Assembly (NCBI GenBank): GCA_000437235.1
Contig: FR897038.1
Coordinates: 18,329 to 78,241, forward strand
Source: Coprobacillus sp. CAG:826
GTDB lineage: Bacteria; Bacillota_I; Bacilli_A; RFN20; CAG-826
DNA length: 59,913 nt
Reading direction: 5' to 3'
Made by a program: the position numbers and the translations under genes. This document shows, in pieces, positions 25,440 through 34,558 of this stretch. The notes under the pieces are model-generated. The model was given only the letters and a program-made list of their open reading frames with translations. It searched no databases and was not told where the DNA came from. Each line of letters starts with the position of its first letter. The first letter of the stretch is position 1.

Positions 25440-26222
25440 ATGTTTCAACTCACACATGTAACCGTAAAATCTGTAAACGCATTCTATAGAGTTCGTTGTA
25501 AAGAACAAACGATTGCTCGCCACGCTCATAGAAACGTTGACTTACTTGTTTTAAGTTTGAAAGGCAAAGTAGTCTTACAACAAGGTCGTCGTAAGAGAAT
25601 TGTCAATCAAACCAATTTAGGACTTATCCCACACGATTCAGTTTCTAAAATTATTGTCGAAGAAGGTAGCGAATGCATTATTGCCGAATTCATGACCGAA
25701 GGCTTAACCTTACAACGTCCAGATGTCTTCCAATTAAAAGACCCTGTAAACGTTAGAGAAAGAATGATTGAAGCCGAAAAATCATGGACAAAGCAAGTCA
25801 TTGGTTATACCCTTCAAGCTTATGAGGCTGTTTATGGTTGTTTAGCCGATTTAGCATGTGGACTTGCTAAAATCCAAGGCAAAGCCAAAAAACTCGATCT
25901 CATTCTTCCTTCCATTGAATATATGGAAGAACATTTCACCGATCATCGCATTTCAAATGAAATCATGGCCAAACAATCGGATATCAGCGTGGTCTATTTT
26001 AGAAAAATTTTCACTGGTGTTTATCATGAATCACCAATGAAACACGTCCAAAATCTCCGTATGACCAAGGCAAAAGAATTACTTCAAAGTGGTTTAATGA
26101 ATGTTACTGAAGTGGCTAAAGCAACTGGATTCTCTAGTATCTATAGCTTCTCTAAGACATTTAAAACAGCTTGCGGTTATTCGCCAATGAAAGCTCGTTC
26201 GGAAGAAGTAAAAGGTAAGTAA
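25440..26222 (+). CDS. AraC-family transcriptional regulator
   Basis: A 260-residue regulator. Residues 1-110 form a small cupin-like sensing domain (HAHRNVDLLVLSLKGKVVLQQGRRKRIVN). The C-terminal 100 residues hold two helix-turn-helix motifs of the AraC type: SNEIMAKQSDISVVYFRKIFTGVYHESPMKHVQNLRMTKAKELL, then NVTEVAKATGFSSIYSFSKTFKTACGYSPM. This matches the HTH_18 family with its Phe-Gly-Phe/Ser-x-x-x-Phe-x-x-x-Phe-Lys pattern. AGGAGG lies before the ATG. It is a single gene closed by a terminator; the target is unknown and could be itself or the following MATE gene. Confidence 0.9.
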   Translation: MFQLTHVTVKSVNAFYRVRCKEQTIARHAHRNVDLLVLSLKGKVVLQQGRRKRIVNQTNLGLIPHDSVSKIIVEEGSECIIAEFMTEGLTLQRPDVFQLKDPVNVRERMIEAEKSWTKQVIGYTLQAYEAVYGCLADLACGLAKIQGKAKKLDLILPSIEYMEEHFTDHRISNEIMAKQSDISVVYFRKIFTGVYHESPMKHVQNLRMTKAKELLQSGLMNVTEVAKATGFSSIYSFSKTFKTACGYSPMKARSEEVKGK

Positions 26223-26230
26223 TTTCAAAA

Positions 26231-26263
26231 GTCATAAGCATTTGCTTATGGCTTCTTTTTTTT
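26231..26263 (+). terminator. Terminator after the AraC-type gene
   Basis: GTCATAAGC pairs with GCTTATGGC (one G-T) around a 4-base loop, followed by TTCTTTTTTTT. Confidence 0.85.
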
Positions 26264-26290
26264 AAGACATACTATATCATGGGTGATGAT

Positions 26291-27733
26291 ATGGAAAGAA
26301 TTAGAAAATTATTTGGCTCTTTTTCTTTTTATCGATCGTTGTTTCTTTTGGTGTTTCCTATAGCGTTACAACAACTCTTATCCATGGGTATGTCTTTTTT
26401 TCAGACTTTTTTAGTGGGTGCGTATGTGAAATCCCAAGGAAATGATGTGCATGAATCGATGTTACTTGTACAAATCGGGAACCGTTACTTCTTGGCGTTT
26501 CAAGCCCTTTTACTTGCGGTTTCTATTACAAGTTCTTTATTCTTTGCAAAATATTTAGGTGATGAAAAAGAAGACGCTTTAAGAAAAGTAATGAAAGCGA
26601 ATTTGGTTTTATCTTTTTTTAGTGCGCTATTCATGTTAGTGATTGGCTTTCTTTTTCGTTATCCGATGTTAAAAGCATTAATACAAGCAAAAGATTCTAC
26701 AATATCTATTCATACTACCGCTACTTTTTATCTCTTTTTATTACTTTCTTTAATTCCACTATCGATAACAAATATGTTTTCTTATATGTTAAGAAATTTA
26801 AAGAAAACGAAATATCCTTTAATCTCCACTACAATATCTTTTTTATTTCACGGATTATTATCTTTTATTCTTTTATTTTATACACCTTTAAAAATCGTCG
26901 GTATTAGTGTTTCTTTCTTCCTTAGCCGTATTTTAGAAACGCTCATTCTTTATAAGCTATATAAAAAGAATATTCATTTTATTCAAGGTTTCTATAAAGA
27001 AAAAGGGTATAAAGGAGAACTATTCAATATTTTAAAAAAAGGATGGCCGGTGTTACTCAGTCAATTATTACAAGAAAGTTTTTTATTACTCATATTTTTT
27101 GCTTATGCAAGAATCGCTAAAGGACAGGCGAGTGAATTGGCGGCGATGAACTTTGTGACCCAAGTAGCGGATATTGCTTACGCGATTTTAGGTGGAATGG
27201 GAACGGCAACCGCAATATTGATTGCCATTCCTTTAGGAAAAAAGAAAATTGAAGAAGCAAGAAATAATGGAAGATATATTCAAGGCTATGTCATTGTCTT
27301 TTCGCTTATTTTATCTCTAGCGATGCTTATATTTTTACCGATTTATCAATCGTTAACAGGCGAAGATCCTTTTTTAAAAGAAGTATTTATTCTTCAAATC
27401 ATTTCTTTACCTTTTCTTATTTATTCCCAAAACTTAATGTTTATTATGCGCTCGGCAGGTTATACCAAAGGACACTTCTGGATTACGATTTTTCCTTCCT
27501 TAGCCATAAAAGTGCCTTTTGTGATTTTATTTGTTTTCTTTTATCCTTCTTTATATGAAAAATTACCGTTTTTAGAAACGATACAAAAAACCTTAGGATT
27601 GACCCCAAGTTTACTCATGTTTTTATATCTTTTAGACCGCTTTTTAGAAATCGCTCGTGCTTTCATTGCTTTTTTCCTTTATCATAAGGTAAAATGGTAT
27701 GAAAGGAAATTGGAAAAAGCGAATGAAGGTTGA
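26291..27733 (+). CDS. MATE-family exporter
   Basis: About 480 residues with twelve predicted helices. The first one (LVFPIALQQLLSMGMSFFQTFLVGAYV) and the second-half opening (KKGWPVLLSQLLQESFLLLIFF) have MATE-family character. I prefer the ATG at 26291, because GGGTGATG precedes it and the ATG at 26279 has no ribosome site. It is only distantly like the other MATE gene in the window. It overlaps the next gene by 11 bases, so the two are co-translated. Confidence 0.85.
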   Translation: MERIRKLFGSFSFYRSLFLLVFPIALQQLLSMGMSFFQTFLVGAYVKSQGNDVHESMLLVQIGNRYFLAFQALLLAVSITSSLFFAKYLGDEKEDALRKVMKANLVLSFFSALFMLVIGFLFRYPMLKALIQAKDSTISIHTTATFYLFLLLSLIPLSITNMFSYMLRNLKKTKYPLISTTISFLFHGLLSFILLFYTPLKIVGISVSFFLSRILETLILYKLYKKNIHFIQGFYKEKGYKGELFNILKKGWPVLLSQLLQESFLLLIFFAYARIAKGQASELAAMNFVTQVADIAYAILGGMGTATAILIAIPLGKKKIEEARNNGRYIQGYVIVFSLILSLAMLIFLPIYQSLTGEDPFLKEVFILQIISLPFLIYSQNLMFIMRSAGYTKGHFWITIFPSLAIKVPFVILFVFFYPSLYEKLPFLETIQKTLGLTPSLLMFLYLLDRFLEIARAFIAFFLYHKVKWYERKLEKANEG

Positions 27734-28643
27734 AAAGTATATTGATCAAAGTATTCCTTCTTTAGAAGGAAAAGTCATTTTAGTAACGGGCGCGAATAGT
27801 GGAATTGGTTTTGAAGCAAGCCGTATTTTTGCTATGAAAAAAGCAACGTTAATCTTTGCTTGCCGTAATGAAAAGAAAGCGGAAGCTGCGAAAGAAAAAA
27901 TATTAAAAGATTTTCCTAATACGACGATTCATATTTTGTTATACGATCAATCTTCTTTGAGTAGTATTCGTCATTTTGTTAATGAAGTAACTGAGCGTTT
28001 CCCCAAAATAGATGTTACGGTTTGTAATGCGGGTATTTATCATCCTAAAGAGCATTCTTATACTGAAGATCAATTTCCTTTAACCATTGGTACAAATTAC
28101 ATTGGTACGTATTATCTATTATTACTTTTAATGCCCCATTTAGAAAAGAATAAAGAAGGACGTGTAATTATTGTTTCTTCTTTAACGTATCATTTCCATA
28201 TGAATGAGCCTTTTAAAGTATTAACGGAAGATGAAAAGAAAGTATCAAAAAACTATGCGATTTCTAAAGCCTACCTTGTGAAATTATTCTTATACTATGT
28301 TGAACATAGTCCTTTAAAAATTCTTTTAATGCATCCTGGTGTGGCTTCAACGAATATTTATTCTTCTAAAGATACCCATTTTTCTAAATTCTTCATGTCT
28401 TTAGCGCATAAAGTATTGCCGCTTTTTACGCATACGCCAAAAAAAGCCTCTTTAGGCATTGCTTTATTAGCGAGTCAAGAAAATATTAAGACAGGCACTT
28501 TCTTAGGACCACGTGGCTTATTTGGGTGGTCGGGATATCCCCATAAAATCAAAGTAAGTCGCAAAGTAAAAAAGAACGAGAATGAATTGTTTGAATATAC
28601 GAAACAAATCGTTTTAGAAAAGGAGGCTACGAAAATATGCTAG
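27723..28643 (+). CDS. Short-chain dehydrogenase/reductase
   Basis: About 306 residues (MKVEKYIDQS...), an extended SDR of the retinol-dehydrogenase-like type. The Rossmann loop is TGANSGIG (about residue 23-30), the NAG strand is CNAGIYHP, and the active site is Ser (IIVSSLTYH) with a YAISK motif giving Tyr and Lys. The ATG at 27723 places the cofactor loop at the usual distance; an ATG at 27699 is also in frame. The gene overlaps the MATE gene and the ABC-F gene at its ends, so the three form an operon. Substrate unknown. Confidence 0.88.
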   Translation: MKVEKYIDQSIPSLEGKVILVTGANSGIGFEASRIFAMKKATLIFACRNEKKAEAAKEKILKDFPNTTIHILLYDQSSLSSIRHFVNEVTERFPKIDVTVCNAGIYHPKEHSYTEDQFPLTIGTNYIGTYYLLLLLMPHLEKNKEGRVIIVSSLTYHFHMNEPFKVLTEDEKKVSKNYAISKAYLVKLFLYYVEHSPLKILLMHPGVASTNIYSSKDTHFSKFFMSLAHKVLPLFTHTPKKASLGIALLASQENIKTGTFLGPRGLFGWSGYPHKIKVSRKVKKNENELFEYTKQIVLEKEATKIC

Positions 28644-30217
28644 AAGTACATAACGTCTCACTACAATTTGGAGGCCGTGTTTTGTTTAAAGATGTGAGTG
28701 TCACTTTTCAAAGCGATAACTGCTATGGCATTATCGGTGCGAATGGCGCCGGTAAATCTACATTTTTAAAAATTCTTTCTGGTGAACTTGAACCGAATAA
28801 AGGAGAAGTTACTTTATCCAATAAAGAAAGAATGTCCGTTTTAAAACAAGATCAAGGGGCTTATGATGAATATACTGCTTTAGATACCGTTTTATATGGT
28901 TATCCTCGTTTGATGGAAGTCCAAAAAGAAAAAGACGCTTTATATCAAAAAGAAGATTTTACGGAAGAAGATGGCATCCGTGCTTCGGAACTTGAAATGG
29001 AATATGCGGATATGAATGGCTATGAAGCGGAAAGCGATGCGCGTTCTTTGCTCAATTCTTTAGGAATAGAAGGCGATAAGCAAGATCAATTGATGAAAGA
29101 TTTAGATGCGAAAGAAAAAGTGAAAATCTTATTAGCGCAGGCCCTTTTTGGAAATCCCGATATTTTATTATTAGATGAGCCGACGAACCACTTAGACGCT
29201 ATTACGACCATGTGGTTAGAAAACTTTTTATATAATTTTCAAAATACCGTTATTATCGTAAGCCATGACCGTCACTTTTTAAATAAAGTTTGTACGAGAA
29301 TTTTAGATGTAGACTATGGAAAGATTACCGTTTATGTCGGTAATTATGATTTCTGGTATGAATCAAGCCAACTTCTTTTAAAACAAGCTAAAGACACGAA
29401 TGCAAAAAAGGAAGCAAGAAAAAAAGAATTAGAAGACTTTATTGCGCGTTTTGCCGCGAATGCATCGAAATCAAAACAAGCCACTTCTAGAAAAAAAGAA
29501 TTAGAAAAGATTAATCTAGAAGAAATTGTTCCTTCTTCTCGCCGTTATCCTTTTATTGATTTTAAATTTGAAAGAGAACTTGGACAAGATGTTTTAGAAG
29601 TCCATCATTTATCTAAAGATAACTTATTTCATGATGTTAGTTTTACTTTAAAAAGAGGAGATAAAGTCGCATTCTTATGTAAAAATAGCTTAGTACTGAC
29701 GACTTTATTTGATATTTTAATGGAAAGAGAAAAAGCGGATGCGGGTGATTATAAATTTGGTATCACGGTTTCTCCTACGTATTTAATGCAAGATATCGCA
29801 CCATTTTTTACGGGCGATGAATCTTTAGTGGACTGGTTACGTCCTTATTCAAAAGATCAACATGAATCGTATTTAAGATCTTGGTTAGGTAGAATGTTAT
29901 TTTCTGGTGAAGAAGCGTTAAAGAGTGTAAGCGTATTATCGGGAGGAGAAAAAGTCCGCTGTATGATGGCACGCTTAATGTTAATTGCTGGAAACTTGCT
30001 CATCTTAGATGAACCGACCAACCATCTCGATTTAGAATCCATTACCGCTTTAAATAAAGGAATGATGAATTATAAAGGTGTTTTGTTATTTACGACCCAT
30101 GACCGTGAAATTCTTTCTACAGTCGCGAATCGAATTATTTATATTGATGAGCATCAAGTTATAGATAAAGTGATGACCTATGACGAATTTGTCGAAACTT
30201 ATGCCTCACAATTCTAA
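28637..30217 (+). CDS. ABC-F family ATPase
   Basis: A 526-residue soluble protein with two ABC domains and no membrane part. Walker A of domain one is GANGAGKS (about residue 35) with signature region MKDLDAKEKVKILLAQAL (a degenerate LSGGE) and Walker B ILLLDEPTNHLD. Domain two has a degenerate Walker A (LCKNSLVLTT) but a full LSGGEKVRCMMARLML signature and LLILDEPTNHLD. A charged linker (about 250-300) joins them. This is the YbiT/YkpA-like branch of translation-associated ABC-F proteins, which act at the ribosome E site. The degenerate second P-loop is a known feature of that branch. Confidence 0.88.
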   Translation: MLEVHNVSLQFGGRVLFKDVSVTFQSDNCYGIIGANGAGKSTFLKILSGELEPNKGEVTLSNKERMSVLKQDQGAYDEYTALDTVLYGYPRLMEVQKEKDALYQKEDFTEEDGIRASELEMEYADMNGYEAESDARSLLNSLGIEGDKQDQLMKDLDAKEKVKILLAQALFGNPDILLLDEPTNHLDAITTMWLENFLYNFQNTVIIVSHDRHFLNKVCTRILDVDYGKITVYVGNYDFWYESSQLLLKQAKDTNAKKEARKKELEDFIARFAANASKSKQATSRKKELEKINLEEIVPSSRRYPFIDFKFERELGQDVLEVHHLSKDNLFHDVSFTLKRGDKVAFLCKNSLVLTTLFDILMEREKADAGDYKFGITVSPTYLMQDIAPFFTGDESLVDWLRPYSKDQHESYLRSWLGRMLFSGEEALKSVSVLSGGEKVRCMMARLMLIAGNLLILDEPTNHLDLESITALNKGMMNYKGVLLFTTHDREILSTVANRIIYIDEHQVIDKVMTYDEFVETYASQF

Positions 30218-30222
30218 AAAAT

Positions 30223-30259
30223 AGAGCCTTACTCATATATAAAGAGTGAGGCTCTTTTT
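30223..30259 (+). terminator. Terminator that also contains the next gene's ribosome site
   Basis: AGAGCCTTACTC (30223-30234) pairs with GAGTGAGGCTCT (30244-30255; one G-T) around 9 bases and is followed by TTTTT. The ATG of the next gene comes directly after, at 30260, and its only ribosome-site-like bases (GAGG, 30248-30251) are inside the right arm of the stem. Confidence 0.85.
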
Positions 30260-30691
30260 ATGTATGGTTACCAAGAAAACTGTTATGCAACACAACCTAC
30301 CATTGATTATGAATATGAGCAAAGAGAACAAGAAAGAGAAAATGTGAAGAGATACTTAGAAATTTTCTTTGTTTGCTTAATTCTTTTTGCTGTCATTTTA
30401 GTTTTGTATGTAGCTGTACAAAAATTAAAAGCGTATAAAAATGGCACAGTAACGCCCTCTTTTTTGGCTTATTTAAAAAGATGTAATTTATTAGCGGTTA
30501 CGGTAGCTTGGGTAGCATCCTTATATTTTACAATTTTAACTTATCAAAATTTTCGAAAGATAAGGACACCTTCTAATTTTAATTTTTTTATGGCCGCTTC
30601 TTTAGTGTTTATTGGTTTTACTTTACGGCTTGTTATGATTTACCGTCATAGTGGGACAACCGTAGAAGGTCCAGAAGATGTGATTGGTTAA
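30260..30691 (+). CDS. Small three-helix membrane protein
   Basis: A 143-residue protein. The N-terminal 35 residues are hydrophilic and rich in Tyr, Gln and Glu; then helices follow at about 37-55, 74-93 and 110-128, with a short acidic tail. I do not recognise the family. The start codon touches the T-run of the preceding terminator, and the GAGG is buried in the hairpin; translation would need the hairpin to be open. It has no partner gene nearby: the next gene is on the other strand. Confidence 0.6.
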   Translation: MYGYQENCYATQPTIDYEYEQREQERENVKRYLEIFFVCLILFAVILVLYVAVQKLKAYKNGTVTPSFLAYLKRCNLLAVTVAWVASLYFTILTYQNFRKIRTPSNFNFFMAASLVFIGFTLRLVMIYRHSGTTVEGPEDVIG

Positions 30692-30741
30692 AAATAAAAG
30701 GACAAACCCATAAAAAGTTTATCCTCCAATATCTTTAGCAA

Positions 30742-31278
30742 TTAATGATGAAGTTTTTCTTGATAATGCTTCATAACGATAGCAGTCACTTCTTCAATTG
30801 ATAGTGTTTCTGTATCAATCATAAAGTCGATTTCACCAATATTTTCTTTAGAAAAGCTTATACGGTCATTTTCAATTCTCTTTTGAATGTTTTCTAAAGA
30901 GTCGCCACGTAACGACATTCTTTGCTTTCTTAAATCCTCACTCGCTAATAAAAGAAAAGTAACGATATGAGGGTTATGCAGAGATTGAAAAGCGTGAAGT
31001 CCATTAGGATCAACGATTAAGCATTTATTGTCGGCAATTTCTTTTTTACTGGTGCCATAATAATTTCCATTATATAAAGTGGTTTCTACAAAATAATTTT
31101 CTTCTTTTAATTTTAAAAAGAGAGTCTTGTCAACAAAATGATAATCCACATCTTCGATTTCTTGTGCACGACGAGCACGAGTCGTATGGGTAACTACTTT
31201 TTGAATATCATATTTTTTCTTTAATTCTTTTGCAACTTCTGTTTTTCCACTTGCGGAAGCACCTACTAAAATAATCAT
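30742..31278 (-). CDS. Guanylate-kinase-like P-loop kinase
   Basis: A 178-residue protein beginning MIILVGASASGKTEVAKEL, a P-loop at residues 6-13. THTTRARRAQEIEDVDYHFVD corresponds to the GMP-binding 'S-x-T-T-R-x-x-R-x-G-E-x-x-G-x-D-Y-x-F' region of guanylate kinase, and NGNYYGTSK to its 'x-x-Y-G-T' segment. The Gly after the second Arg is lost (RAQEIED), so the GMP site is somewhat altered. It may be a true guanylate kinase or a related small kinase. Single gene, well-spaced start. Confidence 0.8.
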   Translation of the reverse strand: MIILVGASASGKTEVAKELKKKYDIQKVVTHTTRARRAQEIEDVDYHFVDKTLFLKLKEENYFVETTLYNGNYYGTSKKEIADNKCLIVDPNGLHAFQSLHNPHIVTFLLLASEDLRKQRMSLRGDSLENIQKRIENDRISFSKENIGEIDFMIDTETLSIEEVTAIVMKHYQEKLHH

Positions 31279-31464
31279 ATGAAATAACCCTCTTTACACA
31301 TCATAATTATAGCGAAGAAGCAAGAATAAAAGAAGAGTTTCTTTGTCAAATGATGGCGAATTTAAGGTTATCCACTTCAAAGTAGACAAAGTTCATCCTT
31401 CTTATGGGTTTAGTTTGCTATAATAATATACGATAATGGTGTTGCTTAATAGGAGAGCAAGATT

Positions 31465-32640
31465 ATGGATATGATGAAAATTGGTGTCTTTCTTCAAAAC
31501 TTAAGAAAAGAGAAGAATTTCACCCAACAAGAATTGGCTGATTATTTTCACGTCAGTAGCAAAACAGTTTCAAAATGGGAGTGCGGAAAAGCTTTACCGG
31601 AAATTCCTTTATTAAAGGAAATTAGCGAGTTCTATTCCGTTTCTGTTGATGAAATCTTAAATGGTGAAAGAAATGTAGAAGGCGCAATGGAAAATACCAT
31701 GCGAAAAGAAGAAATGCAAAAGGCTTATCAAAAGAAAAAGAAAATGTGGAGTATATTTATTTATGTTTCTTTCTTTGTCTTATTATTAGCGTTTGTTTTA
31801 TTACCTTTAATTTCTTCTATAAAAAATCATTCACTTGCCACCGCAATATCAATTGTTATTCTTGTGGTAGGATTATTTGTTTATGGTTTAGGTTTAATTC
31901 TTTCTAAATTGGATAAGGATGTGCAGTCTAAAAGTGTTTTATTAGCGTATCATAACCAAAGAGTTAATGTTTCTATTTGGTTTGGTGCACTGTTCTTAGC
32001 CAATTTAATGATTGCTATTTGTAATAGTGGAAATGGTTCATTATTAGAAAATATCATGAATGTTGAATTAACTTTAGATAAATTTTCTTTAGATACAATT
32101 GTGTGTTTATTCTTCTTTGGGATTTGTGGCTTAATTGCGCAGTTACTCGCTAACTATTTCCGTAAATACTCAAAAGAAAAAACCGAACAACAATTAGGAT
32201 TTATTTATCAACATCATTTATTCTTCTATGGCATTTTCTTATTATCAACACTAAGCATCTTTACCTTACCATGGGCTGAAGCGGATTCGAAAATGCTTTT
32301 ATTAACACAAGTAAAAGATTATACATTCTTACAAACTTATCCAACGACTTTCTATGTGGGTATTGGTTTATATGTTGCTTCTTTAGTTCTCGTCTTAGCG
32401 TTATATAAATTTCCACAAGTTCATAGCGTAGGAATTCTCATGTTAATCGTTAGCTTTATTTTATTCAATGTAGCTACTCAAGATTTGATTCATCAAGAAT
32501 ATAATGAAGGCGGATTAAGTGCAACATTTAATTCTCCTAAAGGCGCGTATATCATGGTAGGTATTCTAGCGGTTTGCTTCGTGATTTGTTTAACGTATTC
32601 CATTACGAATTGGGTGCAAATGAGAAAAGAAACAAAGTAA
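31465..32640 (+). CDS. XRE-type regulator fused to a membrane domain
   Basis: A 391-residue protein. Residues 6-60 are a Cro/C1-type helix-turn-helix (LRKEKNFTQQELADYFHVSSKTVSKWECGKALPEIPLLKEIS). After a short linker, seven or eight hydrophobic helices fill residues 93-385. This design, a DNA-binding head anchored in the membrane, is common in Firmicutes and suggests sensing of envelope or drug stress. An extended -10 (TTTGCTATAAT) and AGGAGA precede the start; a terminator follows. Confidence 0.85.
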   Translation: MDMMKIGVFLQNLRKEKNFTQQELADYFHVSSKTVSKWECGKALPEIPLLKEISEFYSVSVDEILNGERNVEGAMENTMRKEEMQKAYQKKKKMWSIFIYVSFFVLLLAFVLLPLISSIKNHSLATAISIVILVVGLFVYGLGLILSKLDKDVQSKSVLLAYHNQRVNVSIWFGALFLANLMIAICNSGNGSLLENIMNVELTLDKFSLDTIVCLFFFGICGLIAQLLANYFRKYSKEKTEQQLGFIYQHHLFFYGIFLLSTLSIFTLPWAEADSKMLLLTQVKDYTFLQTYPTTFYVGIGLYVASLVLVLALYKFPQVHSVGILMLIVSFILFNVATQDLIHQEYNEGGLSATFNSPKGAYIMVGILAVCFVICLTYSITNWVQMRKETK

Positions 32641-32650
32641 AATAAAGGCA

Positions 32651-32676
32651 CTAGGTCCACAACCTAGGTTTTTTTA
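32651..32676 (+). terminator. Terminator after the XRE-membrane gene
   Basis: CTAGGT and ACCTAG form a 6-bp stem with a 5-base loop (32651-32667), followed by GTTTTTTTA. Confidence 0.75.
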
Positions 32677-32691
32677 CTTTTTTTAATTAAA

Positions 32692-32702
32692 TATGGTAAA
32701 AT
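32692..32702 (+). promoter_or_regulatory. Extended -10 promoter of the TM2-domain gene
   Basis: TATGGTAAAAT is an extended -10 (TGn followed by TAAAAT) about 26 bases before the ATG. No strong -35 is visible. The same TATGG-TATRAT form precedes acpP, mgsA and other units in the window. Confidence 0.5.
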
Positions 32703-32728
32703 AATAAAGAAAGAAGGAGAAAATAATT

Positions 32729-33067
32729 ATGAAATATTGTTCACATTGTGGAAATGAATTATTAGATGAAGCAGTAATTTGCCCAAAATGTGGCTGTCCT
32801 TGCGATGAAAATTGGAATAAGAAAAATAGTAAAGTGATAAACCCTAATGCCTCGGACAAGTCACGAGGAATGGCTTTATTACTTTGTGCATTGTTAGGGG
32901 GACTAGGCATTCATCGTTTTTATGTAAAGAAAACAGGGACCGGTGTTTTATGGCTTTTAACTTTTGGCCTTTTTGGAATTGGTATCATCATTGATTTAAT
33001 TATGATTGTCTGCGGTAACTTTACAGATGATGAAGGTAAAGTATTAGAAAAATGGGACTTCGATTAA
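32729..33067 (+). CDS. Zinc-ribbon and TM2-domain membrane protein
   Basis: A 112-residue protein. The N-terminus is a zinc ribbon (YCSHCGNELLDEAVICPKCGCPC, two CxxC knuckles). Residues 45-105 form a TM2 domain: KSRGMALLLCALLGGLGIHRFYVKKTGTGVLWLLTFGLFGIGIIIDLIMI, with the conserved G-x-H-R-F-Y turn between two helices. The molecular role of TM2 proteins is unknown. GAAGGAG precedes the ATG. Confidence 0.88.
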   Translation: MKYCSHCGNELLDEAVICPKCGCPCDENWNKKNSKVINPNASDKSRGMALLLCALLGGLGIHRFYVKKTGTGVLWLLTFGLFGIGIIIDLIMIVCGNFTDDEGKVLEKWDFD

Positions 33068-33088
33068 AAAACAAATAAAATTGAACGA

Positions 33089-33128
33089 GAAAGAGTGATG
33101 TAATTTTGCATCACTTTTTCTTTTTTTT
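33089..33128 (+). terminator. Terminator after the TM2 gene
   Basis: GAAAGAGTGATG (33089-33100) pairs with CATCACTTTTTC (33109-33120; one G-T) around 8 bases, followed by eight T. Confidence 0.88.
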
Positions 33129-33202
33129 AAAAAATTTTAGGATTATTCTTTTTTACTTCGTAAATAAATAGTAAAGGAACAAGAGGTGAAAAATAGTTAA
33201 CT

Positions 33203-33547
33203 ATGAAAAACGAATCTCTACGGATGTTAAGAAAGAAAGCCAACGATATTTATTCTCTTTATCAAAAAGCAACGCTTTTTTTGACGATACAAAATACGAA
33301 CAATGATTTTCCCACAATGCAAGTGCAACTTATCGGTAAAATTGTAAAATTAGATCCCCAACAATTTGTATCTTATGTCGATTCCGCAATTAACGCTTTG
33401 CCAATGGATTGTTCCATGATCATCAAAAAAGAATTATTTAATCAAAAAGATTATCAAAGTATGAATTATTTACCGCTTTTATCGCGCGCTACTTATTTCC
33501 GTCATCAAAAGCTGGCATTTGAACAGTTTGTTTCTTTCTTTGAATAG
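33203..33547 (+). CDS. MG284/MPN403-like small protein, first gene of an unknown operon
   Basis: A 114-residue soluble helical protein. The C-terminal half (INALPMDCSMIIKKELFNQKDYQSMNYLPLLSRATYFRHQKLAFEQFVSFF) reads like a sigma-region-4-like helix-turn-helix, with an 'LP...IIKKE' helix and an 'SRATYFRHQKLAFEQF' recognition helix. This resembles the Mollicute MG284/MPN403 family and phage ArpU-type regulators. The assignment is by pattern only. It starts the six-gene operon, with AGGTGA some 14 bases ahead, and could be its regulator. Confidence 0.55.
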   Translation: MKNESLRMLRKKANDIYSLYQKATLFLTIQNTNNDFPTMQVQLIGKIVKLDPQQFVSYVDSAINALPMDCSMIIKKELFNQKDYQSMNYLPLLSRATYFRHQKLAFEQFVSFFE

Positions 33548-33559
33548 GAGAGTGAAATA

Positions 33560-34558
33560 ATGCTTAAAAGACTTAGCATGGTTGTGCCTTTATTAATGCA
33601 AACCATTTATTATGAGCCAGTAAATCCAGGACAAATAAAGGTAAGATATTTTTCTTATATTGAAATTCCACCATTAACAGAAAATGAAGAAATAACAATT
33701 CCTTTTATTTTTAATAGTCCTTTAAGTCAAGCCGAGAATACCACAGTGTTTTCTCTTTCTTATGATGGTGAAGTGATGTCTGCTTTTACGGTGAAACCAG
33801 GAATGCAAATGTTAGGTGAATTAAAAATTCCCCAAGGAAAAATTAAAAATAAAGAGGCAGAACTCTTGTTTTTAGCGGAAGCAAGTGGCATTACTACAAG
33901 AGCGAAATTTCAAGTGCATACGTCTAAAAAAGAAACTATTAATATCAATGAATATCTAAAAGAGGAACATATTCAAACAATTGAAAATGTCATTGTGGGG
34001 TTAGATGACAAGGGAAAGTCTTATCAAAAAAATGAATATTTTACATGGCATTTTAATGAAAATACACAGGCAGAAACTTGTTATATTTTTGATTTATCTC
34101 AATATCAATTTAGTTATGAAGGCAATGCAGAGGATATTGAAGATGCTGAGTTTGAATTCTTTTTATATGGAACTTTAGATGATTTTCCTCGTTTATATTT
34201 TGATGATGAACGAAGTGGCTATGCATTTAAAGCACAAATAAAAAAAGCGGAAAATTATTATTTTTCTTTTGATGAAACTTTCTTTGTTGATGAAAAGACA
34301 CACATGATTTCTAGAGCGAGTGGTGATTATTTTTTAGAAACTTCCTATCTTCATTGTAGCCAAGAATTACGAGAAAGAAAAAAATCATTTCCTTTTCAAA
34401 TTACCATGAAAAATATAGGGTTAGAGAAAATGACTTTGGTATATGATGGCGTTTATGAATTTTTATACGAGCCATATGGGAATTTTGATGAAAGTGTTTA
34501 TTATCTTTTAGAAGAAGAAAGTCAAGAAAGAGTAAAAAAGGAGTGGGAAGAATGGTAA
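33560..34558 (+). CDS. Unrecognised beta-rich protein (operon gene 2)
   Basis: A 332-residue protein I do not recognise. A short hydrophobic N-terminus (LSMVVPLLMQTIYY) might be an uncleaved anchor or weak signal; the rest is polar and strand-rich with many acidic residues and aromatic strands. It begins 12 bases after gene 1 (GGAG present) and its end overlaps the next gene by 7 bases. Likely exposed on the outside or acting with the membrane proteins encoded after it. Confidence 0.6.
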   Translation: MLKRLSMVVPLLMQTIYYEPVNPGQIKVRYFSYIEIPPLTENEEITIPFIFNSPLSQAENTTVFSLSYDGEVMSAFTVKPGMQMLGELKIPQGKIKNKEAELLFLAEASGITTRAKFQVHTSKKETININEYLKEEHIQTIENVIVGLDDKGKSYQKNEYFTWHFNENTQAETCYIFDLSQYQFSYEGNAEDIEDAEFEFFLYGTLDDFPRLYFDDERSGYAFKAQIKKAENYYFSFDETFFVDEKTHMISRASGDYFLETSYLHCSQELRERKKSFPFQITMKNIGLEKMTLVYDGVYEFLYEPYGNFDESVYYLLEEESQERVKKEWEEW

